64,000 bases of DNA from Candidatus Accumulibacter conexus (GTDB lineage Bacteria; Pseudomonadota; Gammaproteobacteria; Burkholderiales; Rhodocyclaceae): NCBI GenBank assembly GCA_017592775.1, contig JAGFNJ010000014.1, positions 1 through 64,000 on the forward strand. Direction: 5' to 3'. The translations under genes were made by a program, and so were the position numbers. Of the stretch, positions 56,928-64,000 are shown one piece after another (position 1 is the first letter of the stretch; every line of letters begins with the position of its first letter). Under the pieces are notes generated by a model. It saw only the letters and a program-made list of their open reading frames with translations. It did not search any database and was not told the DNA's origin.

Positions 56928-57300
56928 GGAGGACTCGTTGGGGCCACTACGGCGACGCGCTGGATGCGCAGTCGCCATCGCCGTCCAGCCGCTTCACGCC
57001 GCAGAGGGTCGGATGGAACGTCACTGAACTCGAAGGATAGGAGATCCCACGCCACCGCGGCAAGTGTTGCTGCCGGTTGCGCGCCCTGCGGGGCCGCGCA
57101 AGCAGTCGTGACTTGGCGAAACCTTGCCCCGTGTTGCTGTTCAGCGATCCCTCAAGGAGGCTGGAAGGGCGGCCACCACAGCACGACAACCCGCAGCGGC
57201 TGCGTCGGCGACGCACCGGTGACGGGGCCCTCTGCGCATTGACAGCCGTTCGGCGAGAGGATGAAAATAGTGGTTGTTACCTGTTGTTTGGAGGTCTGCC
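56928..57300. other. Intergenic region with likely parDE promoter
   Basis: No gene supported. TTGACA at 57239-57244 is a perfect -35 hexamer; GAAAAT at 57263-57268, 18 bases on, is a fair -10. This would start transcription about 25 bases before the GGAGGT site (57290-57295) of parD. The left part separates it from the divergent kinase gene and shows no other structure. Confidence 0.45.
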
Positions 57301-57567
57301 ATGCCAACCAGTGTCGCGCTCGGTTTTCACTTCGAGGAGTTCATCAAGGCGCAGCTATCGTCGGGGCGCTACAACAATGCCAGCGAAGTCGTCCGCGAAG
57401 GACTGCGGCTGCTCGAAGACCAGGAGAAGCTGCGCGCATTGAAACTTGAGGCGCTGCGAGCTGAAATACAGCGTGGCATCGACGGTGGACCGGGCATTGC
57501 CGCCGGACAGATGTTCGACGAGTTGCGGCGGCGGATTGACGAGGTTGCCGCCGGCGCGGCGGAATGA
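57301..57567 (+). CDS. parD: ParD-type antitoxin
   Basis: 88 residues: 'MPTSVALGFHFEEFIKAQLS' then 'GRYNNASEVVREGLRLLEDQ', the classic CC2985/ParD ribbon-helix-helix N terminus, and a helical C terminus that binds the toxin. GGAGGT lies 5 bases before the ATG, which is preferred to the earlier start at 57274. The stop overlaps the ParE start (ATGA at 57564-57567). Confidence 0.92.
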   Translation: MPTSVALGFHFEEFIKAQLSSGRYNNASEVVREGLRLLEDQEKLRALKLEALRAEIQRGIDGGPGIAAGQMFDELRRRIDEVAAGAAE

Positions 57568-57851
57568 TGCGCCTCGAGTTCTCGCCCGAAAGTCGGCTCG
57601 ACCTGCTTGAAATCGCCGCTTTCATTGCGCGGGACAATCCGGCTCGCGCCAGGTCGTTCGTGGACGAGATTGCAGCCGACTGCGGCAGGCTCGCCACGCA
57701 GCCCGCCATCGGTGCGGCACGTCCCGAGTTCGGCGACGGCGTGCGATTGCTGCCGCACGGGCGTTACCTCATCTTCTACCGGGTCAACGGCGACGTCGTT
57801 CGCATCGCGCGAGTCCTGCACAGCGCCCGTGACATCGGGACAGCCTTTTGA
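57564..57851 (+). CDS. parE: ParE-type toxin (RelE superfamily)
   Basis: 95 residues: 'LEFSPESRLDLLEIAAFIAR', 'NPARARSFVDEIAADCGRLA', and the C-terminal 'RYLIFYRVNGDVVRIARVLH'. These match the RelE/ParE fold with the ParE-type 'YRV..D.V.I.RVLH.ARD' end. ParE toxins usually poison DNA gyrase. Coupled to parD by ATGA overlap. Confidence 0.93.
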   Translation: MMRLEFSPESRLDLLEIAAFIARDNPARARSFVDEIAADCGRLATQPAIGAARPEFGDGVRLLPHGRYLIFYRVNGDVVRIARVLHSARDIGTAF

Positions 57852-58008
57852 CGGTTGACGAAGCGGCCCATCGCCACAAGGACCAGCACGGGCAACCATG
57901 ATCCGGCGAAGGAAGAGCGCGGCGCCAGCAGGCTGCCGAGCGTCGGTTTTCTTTACAGTCAAGACCCCAAGAAGAAATCAATTCCCTTTATAACAAGGCG
58001 CTGCAATA

Positions 58009-58026
58009 CTGGCACGAAACCTGCTT
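58009..58026 (+). promoter_or_regulatory. Sigma-54 promoter of the PEP-CTERM gene
   Basis: CTGGCACGAAACCTGCTT matches the sigma-54 consensus TGGCACG-N4-TTGCW with one mismatch; the invariant GG (-24) and GC (-12) are 10 bases apart as required. It lies 134 bases before the PEP-CTERM start, consistent with the known RpoN/PrsR control of exosortase-sorted proteins in these bacteria. The transcription start would be near 58036, leaving a leader of about 125 bases. Confidence 0.8.
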
Positions 58027-58159
58027 CATGACCGACATGAGCAGCACGCCAGTGCGCACTGACAGCGACCTGCCGGCGGCGTCCGACACCGGACTGCGCG
58101 GGCAGCGTGCAAACCGGGGCCGGCTCTCGCAAATCGGACAACCTGACTGGAGAATTCCA

Positions 58160-58828
58160 ATGACCAAGAAAATCAATGCTCTTCTCGGCTCGCTGCTGGC
58201 GCTGACTTCGGCCGCCGCTATCGCGGCGCCGGCGTTCTGGACCGACTGGACAGGGGTGACGACGGCCGCACCGGGAGCGGTCGGCACCCTCAGCGTCGGC
58301 GCCAGCACCGTCAATGTCAGCTACAGCGGCGCGTACCAGTTCGTCACGACCGGCGCCGGCACCAACTACTGGTTCCCCACGACGCCGTACATTTCGGGCG
58401 TGGTGGACAACGCGCCGCCGGCATCCGACATCATCGCCCTGAACGCCGGCGGTACCAAGACCATCAGTTTCTCGCAGGCGGTGCAGGATCCGCTGATCGC
58501 CCTCGTGAGCTGGAACGGCAACACGGTTGACTTCGGCGTGCCGATCGAGATCCTGAGCTTTGGCGGCGGCTACTGGGGCAACGGGACGCCGGTCCTCAAC
58601 CAGGCGGGGACCGGGTTCGTTGGCAGCGGCGAAGTGCACGGCGTGATTCGCCTGCCGGGTGTGCATAGCTCGATCAGCTTCACCGACACCTCGGAGAACT
58701 GGCACGGCTTCACCGTCGGCGTCGTCGGCCTTGCCGGCGAACAGGCGGTGCCGGAGCCGGCGTCGCTCGCCCTGCTCGGCCTCGGTCTGGCCGCTCTCGG
58801 CGGCCTGCGCAAGCGCCGGACCGTCTGA
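58160..58828 (+). CDS. PEP-CTERM sorted surface protein
   Basis: 222 residues. A Sec signal peptide ('ALLGSLLALTSAAAIAAPA') and a C-terminal sorting tail: 'VPEPASLALLGLGLAALGG' then 'LRKRR', the PEP motif, hydrophobic helix and basic end recognised by exosortase. The body is Gly/Ser/Thr/Asn-rich with many predicted strands and no cysteines ('VNVSYSGAYQFVTTGAGTNY', 'GFTVGVVGLAG'). It should be processed at the inner membrane and exported to the surface or biofilm matrix. GGAGAAT precedes ATG 58160. Confidence 0.93.
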   Translation: MTKKINALLGSLLALTSAAAIAAPAFWTDWTGVTTAAPGAVGTLSVGASTVNVSYSGAYQFVTTGAGTNYWFPTTPYISGVVDNAPPASDIIALNAGGTKTISFSQAVQDPLIALVSWNGNTVDFGVPIEILSFGGGYWGNGTPVLNQAGTGFVGSGEVHGVIRLPGVHSSISFTDTSENWHGFTVGVVGLAGEQAVPEPASLALLGLGLAALGGLRKRRTV

Positions 58829-58851
58829 GGATCGGCCCGACACGAAGTCCC

Positions 58852-58922
58852 AAGCCGGCCCCCCCAAGGGGCCGGCTGCCCGATCCGGAAAGAATCGAAA
58901 GCCGGCCCCCCCAAGGGACCGG
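58852..58922. repeat. Two near-identical hairpin repeats after the PEP-CTERM gene
   Basis: AAGCCGGCCCCCCCAAGGG occurs at 58852-58870 and again at 58899-58917. In each copy GCCGGCCCC pairs with a following GGGGCCGGC (second copy GGGACCGGC, one mismatch) around a short loop. They lie directly after the stop at 58828 and probably terminate or stabilise the transcript, although there is no T run. Two tandem copies are unusual. Confidence 0.75.
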
Positions 58923-59006
58923 CCGGCCGATCGCAGTATCGCCGCCCGCCACGCCGATGTGTGGCGGGCGGCGCGGCGGCGAGGATTCCGCTGCCGCCCT
59001 TCCTCC

Positions 59007-60128
59007 TCAGCCAGCAGACAGCACCGAAGGCGCGTCGTGGTACGCGTAACCGAGGTCTTCGGCGACCTCACGGCAGGTGACCTTGCCGAATGCGACGTTC
59101 AGCCCGTTGCGCAGGTGCTCGTCGTCCTGCAGCGCCTGCCGCCAGCCCTTGTCGGCGATCTGCAGCGCGAAGGGCAGCGTCGCATTGTTCAGGGCATAGG
59201 TCGAGGTCCGCGGCACGCCGCCCGGCATGTTGGCGACGCAGTAATGCACGACGTTGCCGACCATGTAGGTCGGCGCGGCATGCGTCGTCGCCTTCGCCGT
59301 CTCGCAGCAGCCACCCTGGTCGATCGCCACGTCGACGATCACCGAACCCGGTTTCATCGCCTCGACCATCTGCCGGCTGATCAGCTTCGGCGCAGCGGCG
59401 CCCGGAATCAGGACGCCGCCGATGACGAGGTCGGCGCGCAGCACGTGCTGCTCGACGTTGTCACGGTTGGAGAAGACGGTCATCACGCGCGCGCCGAGGA
59501 GCCGGTCCATGCGCCGCAGGACGTCGATGTTGCGGTCGATGACCACCACCTGCGCACCGCTGCCGACAGCGATCTGCGCCGCGTTCGAGCCGACGACGCC
59601 GCCGCCGAGAATGACGATGCGCGCCGACGGCACGCCGGCAACGCCACCGAGCAGGACGCCCATGCCGCCATGCGCCTTCTCCAGGCAGTAGGCGCCGGCC
59701 TGCACCGACAGCCGGCCGGCGACCTCGGACATCGGCGCCAGCAACGGCAGGCCGCCACCCGGCTGCGTCACCGTCTCGTAGGCGATGCAGACGGCACCAC
59801 TTTGCACGAGGTCGGCACACTGCTCGGGGTCGGGCGCCAGGTGCAGGTAGGTGTAAAGGATCTGTCCCTCGCGCAGCATGGCGCGCTCGCCGGCCTGCGG
59901 CTCCTTGACCTTGACGATCATCTCGGCACTGGCGAAGATCTCCTCGGCCGTCGCGGCAATCACCGCGCCGGCTTTCTGATAGACCTCGTCGGTCGCACCG
60001 ATGCCGCGTCCGGCGCCGGTCTCGACCGTCACCCGATGACCATGCGCCACCATTTCCCGCACCGATGAAGGCGTCAGGCCGACGCGATACTCGTGGTTCT
60101 TGATCTCCCTGGGTACGCCAATGTGCAT
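59007..60128 (-). CDS. ald: Alanine dehydrogenase
   Basis: 373 residues, the standard length. It starts '[20 protein letters not shown]', with '[20 protein letters not shown]' and '[13 protein letters not shown]' (substrate Lys and His), the NAD fold '[20 protein letters not shown]', and '[19 protein letters not shown]' near the end. It interconverts L-alanine and pyruvate with NAD and ammonia in the cytoplasm. The gene is on the minus strand and divergent from the hybrid kinase. With PutA and the Liv system it makes the region rich in amino-acid use. Confidence 0.95.
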   Translation of the reverse strand: MHIGVPREIKNHEYRVGLTPSSVREMVAHGHRVTVETGAGRGIGATDEVYQKAGAVIAATAEEIFASAEMIVKVKEPQAGERAMLREGQILYTYLHLAPDPEQCADLVQSGAVCIAYETVTQPGGGLPLLAPMSEVAGRLSVQAGAYCLEKAHGGMGVLLGGVAGVPSARIVILGGGVVGSNAAQIAVGSGAQVVVIDRNIDVLRRMDRLLGARVMTVFSNRDNVEQHVLRADLVIGGVLIPGAAAPKLISRQMVEAMKPGSVIVDVAIDQGGCCETAKATTHAAPTYMVGNVVHYCVANMPGGVPRTSTYALNNATLPFALQIADKGWRQALQDDEHLRNGLNVAFGKVTCREVAEDLGYAYHDAPSVLSAG

Positions 60129-60356
60129 CCCTGTCTCCTCGGAAGTTGTTGATGGGGTCGCCCATGGTATGCCATCTGGCCCGCAACGGCGGCCTTTTTT
60201 CGCCGCCGCAGCGCGCCGAGGCGACACCCGCCGCAGCCTGCCACGCGCCATCGCGGCGGCAACTCGTGGCGCCGCAGGAGGCGATTGGGTGTATGGTTGC
60301 CATCGCGACGTGCCGGGCAGGTGGCGCCCGTTGCGCCGGCAAGCGGGAGGGTGAGG

Positions 60357-62003
60357 ATGCTGCGTGGAACGGATGGCGGGACCAGCGAGGCGGACGACGC
60401 CGACAGTCTTCTCGAGGCCGGCGAAAGGCTGCAGCGGAGCGGCGCCTGGCGATGGCGAATCGCCAGCGACAGCGTCCGCTGCACGGCCGGCTGGCGGCAC
60501 ATCCACGGCTGCAGCGTGGCACCGGCATCGCTGGCCGAACTCGAGGCGACGATCGCGCCGCCGGATCTGCCTGCCTTCCGCTCGCTGCTGCAAAACGCCA
60601 TCGCCGGCGGCGGCGGCGGCTCGCTGGTGCACCGCATCGTCCGTCGCGCCGACGGCGCCGAACGCTGCCTCCTCACCCGCCTGCAGGTCCTGTGCGCGGC
60701 CACCGACCGGCAACCGCAAGTGATCGCCAGCGTCCGCGACGTCACCGACGAAGAGCGCGGCGAGGCAGGGCCGCAGGACGCCGGCGCAACGCTGGCAGCC
60801 GCGGTGGAGGAACGGATACGGCAACTCGCTGCGGCACGCGATGAGGCCGAAGCCGCCAGTTCGGCGAAGAGCGCCTTCCTGGCCAACATGAGTCACGAAA
60901 TCCGGACACCGCTGACGACCATCGTCGGCCTCGTCGAACTGATGCGGCGCGAGCAACTGCCGGCGAAGCAACTGGACCGGCTGGAGAAGATGAACGAAGC
61001 CGCACGGCACCTGCTCTGCCTGATCGATGGTGTCCTCGACCTGGCGAAGATCGAAGCCGGCAAGCTGATCCTCAATGAAACGACGGTCGACCTGACCCGG
61101 ATCCTCGCCAGCGTCGTCGAGATGGTCGGCGAACAGGCACGGGAAAAGGGCCTGCGACTCCTCACCGAGGTGCAGCCACTGCCCGGGCCGCTGATCGGCG
61201 ATCCGACCCGCATCCGGCAGGCGATGCTCAACTACGCCAGCAACGCAATCAAGTTCACCGAGCGCGGCAGCGTCACGTTGCGCCTGCAGGCGCTGCAGGA
61301 AGAAGGCAGCAGCGTCCTGCTGCGCTTCGAGGCCCGTGACACCGGCATCGGCGTTCCGGCGGCGGCACGCGGGCGCATCTTCCGGCAGTTCGAGCAGGCC
61401 GGCAACTCGCCACAACGAGCCGACGGCGGGGCCGGCCTCGGGCTGGCGATCGTCAGCCAGATTGCCGCCCGCATGGGTGGCGAAGTCGGCATCGAGGCGG
61501 CGCCTGATGGCGGCAGCACCTTCTGGTTCACGCTGCGCCTGCAGAAGGTGGCGCGCAAGCGATCTGGCCAGTTGCCGGCGGAAATGCCGACCGCCGCCGC
61601 CGAGACAGCGGAGCGAAGGCGCAGCGACAGCCGCCTGCTGATCGTCGACGACGAGCGAAACAACCGCGAGCTGATCCTGGCGATGCTCGAAACCGTCGAC
61701 CTGCGGGCCGATTGCGCGTGCAGCGGCGAGGAGGCGGTCGCGCAGGCGGCGAAGAAGCGCTACGCGCTGATCCTGATGGACCTGCAACTGCCGCAGATCG
61801 ACGGCATCGAGGCGACTCGCCGCATCCGCCGGCTGCCGGCATACGAGTCCGTGCCGATCATCGGGCTCAGCGGCAATGTCCTCGCCGGCGTGGTGGACGA
61901 GTGCCAGCGGGCGGGAATGGACGATTTCGTCGGCAAGCCGTTCTCGATGGACGCGCTGCTCGAAGCCGTCACACGCTGCTTGCGCTCGTCGTCCGCTGCC
62001 TGA
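60357..62003 (+). CDS. Hybrid sensor histidine kinase with receiver domain, cytoplasmic
   Basis: 548 residues without membrane helices. An N-terminal PAS-like region of about 130 residues ('LQRSGAWRWRIASDSVRCT', 'QPQVIASVRDVTDEER'), a coiled-coil linker, HisKA (His180 in 'ANMSHEIRTPLTT'), HATPase ('GDPTRIRQAMLNYASNAIKF', 'ARDTGIGVP', 'GGAGLGLAIVSQIA'), and a C-terminal receiver (Asp475 in 'LILMDLQLPQIDG', Lys in 'FVGKPFS'). GGAGGGTGAGG precedes ATG 60357. It may work with the binding-protein/sensor pair that follows, but this is only by position. Confidence 0.9.
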   Translation: MLRGTDGGTSEADDADSLLEAGERLQRSGAWRWRIASDSVRCTAGWRHIHGCSVAPASLAELEATIAPPDLPAFRSLLQNAIAGGGGGSLVHRIVRRADGAERCLLTRLQVLCAATDRQPQVIASVRDVTDEERGEAGPQDAGATLAAAVEERIRQLAAARDEAEAASSAKSAFLANMSHEIRTPLTTIVGLVELMRREQLPAKQLDRLEKMNEAARHLLCLIDGVLDLAKIEAGKLILNETTVDLTRILASVVEMVGEQAREKGLRLLTEVQPLPGPLIGDPTRIRQAMLNYASNAIKFTERGSVTLRLQALQEEGSSVLLRFEARDTGIGVPAAARGRIFRQFEQAGNSPQRADGGAGLGLAIVSQIAARMGGEVGIEAAPDGGSTFWFTLRLQKVARKRSGQLPAEMPTAAAETAERRRSDSRLLIVDDERNNRELILAMLETVDLRADCACSGEEAVAQAAKKRYALILMDLQLPQIDGIEATRRIRRLPAYESVPIIGLSGNVLAGVVDECQRAGMDDFVGKPFSMDALLEAVTRCLRSSSAA

Positions 62004-62142
62004 GCGTCGCCGCGCCACTGGGCAGCGTGCGGGCGACGTGGCACAATCGGGCAGGCGGGCCGCGAACCACGTCGGCGACGCGGAGATTCCAGGCCGCACT
62101 GCGGGACGCGGGCGGGCGACGCGGATTTCGGGGGGCCGGGAC

Positions 62143-63360
62143 ATGCAAGGGGGCTTCGTGGCGATCATCCTCCGGGTTGTTTTCTGCGGCCTCTGGCTGC
62201 TCCTCTCGCTGCCGGCGGCAACCGCCGCGCCGGCTGCCGGGGCGCCGGTGCGGATTGCCATCGACGCCGAGTTCTCGTGGCCGGGCAGCACGTCGGCACA
62301 GGCCATCGAGCAGGGGGTCCGCATCGCCATCGACGAGATCAACGGCAGCGGGGGTGTTCTTGCTGGCCGACCGCTCGAGCTGATCACGCGCGACAACGGA
62401 ACGGTGCCTGCGCGCAGCATCCGCAACCTCGAGGAACTGGCGCAGGTGCCCGATCTGGTGGCGGTCTTCTGCGGTCGCCACAGCCCGGTCGTGATCGAGG
62501 CCATCGACCGCATTCACGAACTCAAGCTCATCCTCCTCGACCCCTGGGCAGCGGCAGACATCATCACCGATCATCGCCACTCGCCGAGCTACACCTTCCG
62601 CCTGTCGCTGCGCGACAGCCACGCCATGCCGGCGCTGCTGGATCACGGCGCCAGCCGGGAGATCCGTGCCTTCGGGGTGATGGCCCTCAACACCACCTGG
62701 GGTCGCAGCAACCTCACCGCCGCCGAAAGGCATCTGCAGAAGAACACCGGCTCGAGACTGGTCGGGGTCCGCTGGTTCAACTGGCAGGATCAGAGTCTGC
62801 TGGACAAGTACCTCGATCTGAAGCGGCTCGGTGCGCAGGCCATCCTGCTCGTCGCCAACGATCGCGAGGCCTCGCTTCTCATGCGCGAGATGACGACCCT
62901 GCCCGCATCCGAACGGCTGCCGCTGCTCTCGCACTGGGGTGTCTCCGGGGGTCAGATGGGCCAGATGGCCGGGTCGCTGGTCAACGAAATCGATTTCGTG
63001 ATGGTGCAGACCTATTCCTTCGTCGGCGACCAGCGACCACGCACGAGGCAGGTGCTGGCGGCGGCGTCAAGGCTCTTCGGCGTCACCGATCCGCGCGCCA
63101 TCGCCTCGCCGGTCGGGCTCGCGCATGCCTACGACCTGACGCACATTCTGGCCCGGGCGATCGACGCCGCCGGCACCACCAACCGTACCGCCGTCCGCAA
63201 CGCGCTCGAACAGGTTCGCAACCACGACGGACTGATCCGACGCTACGCGCGGCCTTTCGAGGCCGGACGCCACGACGCATTGACCGCAGCGGACGTCATC
63301 CTCACTCGCTACGAGGCCGACGGAGCGATCGTGCCGCTGCCACCGCGACGCAAGAGATAG
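62143..63360 (+). CDS. Branched-chain-amino-acid-type periplasmic binding protein
   Basis: 405 residues with a Sec signal ('LWLLLSLPAATAAPAAG'). A type I periplasmic fold: 'VRIAIDAEFSWPGSTSAQAI', 'GVRIAIDEINGSGGVLAGRP', 'FCGRHSPVVIEAIDRIHELK', 'NTTWGRSNLTAAERHL'. It resembles LivJ-type proteins but has no transporter genes next to it; a sensor protein gene begins 11 bases downstream. It is therefore probably a ligand-presenting partner of that sensor. Ligand unknown. Confidence 0.82.
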   Translation: MQGGFVAIILRVVFCGLWLLLSLPAATAAPAAGAPVRIAIDAEFSWPGSTSAQAIEQGVRIAIDEINGSGGVLAGRPLELITRDNGTVPARSIRNLEELAQVPDLVAVFCGRHSPVVIEAIDRIHELKLILLDPWAAADIITDHRHSPSYTFRLSLRDSHAMPALLDHGASREIRAFGVMALNTTWGRSNLTAAERHLQKNTGSRLVGVRWFNWQDQSLLDKYLDLKRLGAQAILLVANDREASLLMREMTTLPASERLPLLSHWGVSGGQMGQMAGSLVNEIDFVMVQTYSFVGDQRPRTRQVLAAASRLFGVTDPRAIASPVGLAHAYDLTHILARAIDAAGTTNRTAVRNALEQVRNHDGLIRRYARPFEAGRHDALTAADVILTRYEADGAIVPLPPRRKR

Positions 63361-63371
63361 ACGACACCGCC

Positions 63372-64000
63372 ATGGAGATCCCGGAGAGACACGCGCGCGC
63401 ACTGCGCTGGCGAGTCGACCAGAGTCTGGCGCTTCGCCTGACACTGGTGATGGGCGCCGTCGCAGCCGTGACGGCGGCATTCCTCGCACTGTTGTCGTTC
63501 TTCGTGTCGCAGCACCTGATTGCCGACAAGATCCGCAGCGCTTCTGCGCTGCAGACCGAGTCGTTGGCACGGCACATCGTCTTCGAGATCGACGCCGTGC
63601 AGGCGCTGCTCAACGGCATGGCCGGCAATGCCTTCATCAGCAACGCCCTCGTCGATTCGTTGGGTCGCGATCAGTACCTGCTGCCGTACCTGCGCGACCA
63701 GACGATTCCTGGCGGGACAAGCGCCGGCCTGTGGGTGGTCGATTTCGCCGGCAAGCCGATCGCCGGCAAGAGGGCCGGTGACTTCGAGCACCGCGATTCC
63801 GCCGCCGTGCAGGCGGCAATCGCCGGCCGCCAGGCAATGGTCGAACTGGTGCATGAACACGGGCTGCTGCTCGCCGTCCCGGTCGTCTTTCCCCCCACAG
63901 GCAGCGTCGAGGGAGCAGTCGTGGCGGTGCTCGACTGGCGCGAGCTGCTGGCAGGCGCCGGTACCCTGGTTGCCGCTGACGGCTGTTTTCTCCTGCAGGT
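63372..64000 (+). CDS. Membrane sensor protein, N-terminal part (cut by window edge)
   Basis: The frame from ATG 63372 is open to the right edge, 209 codons. A membrane helix at about 20-47 ('LRLTLVMGAVAAVTAAFLAL') is followed by a periplasmic domain with 'SLARHIVFEIDAVQALLNG', 'LWVVDFAGKPIAGKRAGDFE' and 'LLLAVPVVFPPTG', the pattern of a double-Cache-type sensor. The output domain (kinase, GGDEF or other) lies outside the window. Only 11 bases separate it from the binding-protein gene, so the two are one unit. Confidence 0.75.
   Translation, partial: MEIPERHARALRWRVDQSLALRLTLVMGAVAAVTAAFLALLSFFVSQHLIADKIRSASALQTESLARHIVFEIDAVQALLNGMAGNAFISNALVDSLGRDQYLLPYLRDQTIPGGTSAGLWVVDFAGKPIAGKRAGDFEHRDSAAVQAAIAGRQAMVELVHEHGLLLAVPVVFPPTGSVEGAVVAVLDWRELLAGAGTLVAADGCFLLQ

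Noticed and set aside
58854-58917. Two copies of a GC-rich unit considered as the start of a CRISPR array
   Set aside because: Only two copies, each self-complementary, with a single 28-base gap. No further repeats and no cas genes. Treated as hairpin repeats.

Overview
This is a high-GC stretch of a chromosome that most resembles a betaproteobacterium of the Rhodocyclaceae, Candidatus Accumulibacter type. That assignment is inferred from gene content: a sigma-54-driven PEP-CTERM protein gene, flavocytochrome c sulfide dehydrogenase, propionate-CoA ligase next to an acrylyl-CoA reductase, glutathione-dependent formaldehyde oxidation, many HDOD/GGDEF/hybrid-kinase genes and several toxin-antitoxin pairs. 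No rRNA or other marker gene is present to prove it. Genes are dense, with many ATGA/TGATG overlaps. There are two tRNAs, no CRISPR array and no intact insertion sequence.

Layout, left to right. 0-5 kb: tail of an ISAzo13-like transposase, acuI, a degenerate receiver-GGDEF protein, prpE, a strong terminator and an IS256-type transposase remnant. 5-8 kb: sulfide oxidation (fccA, fccB) convergent with a diheme cytochrome c4 across a shared terminator, then an orphan twin-arginine signal peptide. 8-14 kb: menE-menF-menD and a DUF4384-lysozyme fusion, all on the minus strand. 14-20 kb: an HDOD-receiver-GGDEF regulator and a coupled pair of unrecognised proteins, one with a pore-former-like helical core and one glycine-rich and collagen-like. 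20-24 kb: a decayed MEKHLA-like gene, fghA-frmA, a DUF1178 gene, tRNA-Leu, tRNA-Gly and a TetR regulator. 24-33 kb: a molybdopterin oxidoreductase facing tetR across a perfect 16-bp inverted repeat, a CsgG-like lipoprotein, thpR, an EamA transporter, and a PstS-like binding protein coupled to a large hybrid kinase.

33-38 kb holds a minus-strand operon of a CHAT-domain protease-like protein, a ComEC-like metallo-beta-lactamase-fold protein and a YitT membrane protein. 38-44 kb holds a five-gene operon (GT39-like transferase, GT2 transferase, ATP-grasp ligase, NAD-dependent epimerase, flippase-like membrane protein) that probably builds or decorates a lipid-linked glycan. 44-55 kb carries vapBC, then a GntR regulator with a visible operator leading a branched-chain amino-acid uptake cluster (livJ, livH, livM, livG, livF) into which putA and an orphan antitoxin gene are inserted. 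55-58 kb carries an RHH-PIN pair, a P-loop kinase and parDE. 58-64 kb carries the PEP-CTERM protein, alanine dehydrogenase, a hybrid kinase, and a second binding-protein/sensor pair cut by the window edge.

Working together, the genes suggest a flexible respiratory organism. It would take up amino acids (Liv) and burn proline and alanine (PutA, Ald), activate propionate, oxidise sulfide and formaldehyde, and possibly make menaquinone as well as ubiquinone. The best candidates for undescribed biology are the 16.3-19.9 kb pair, the CHAT-MBL-YitT operon and the ATP-grasp/glycosyltransferase operon.
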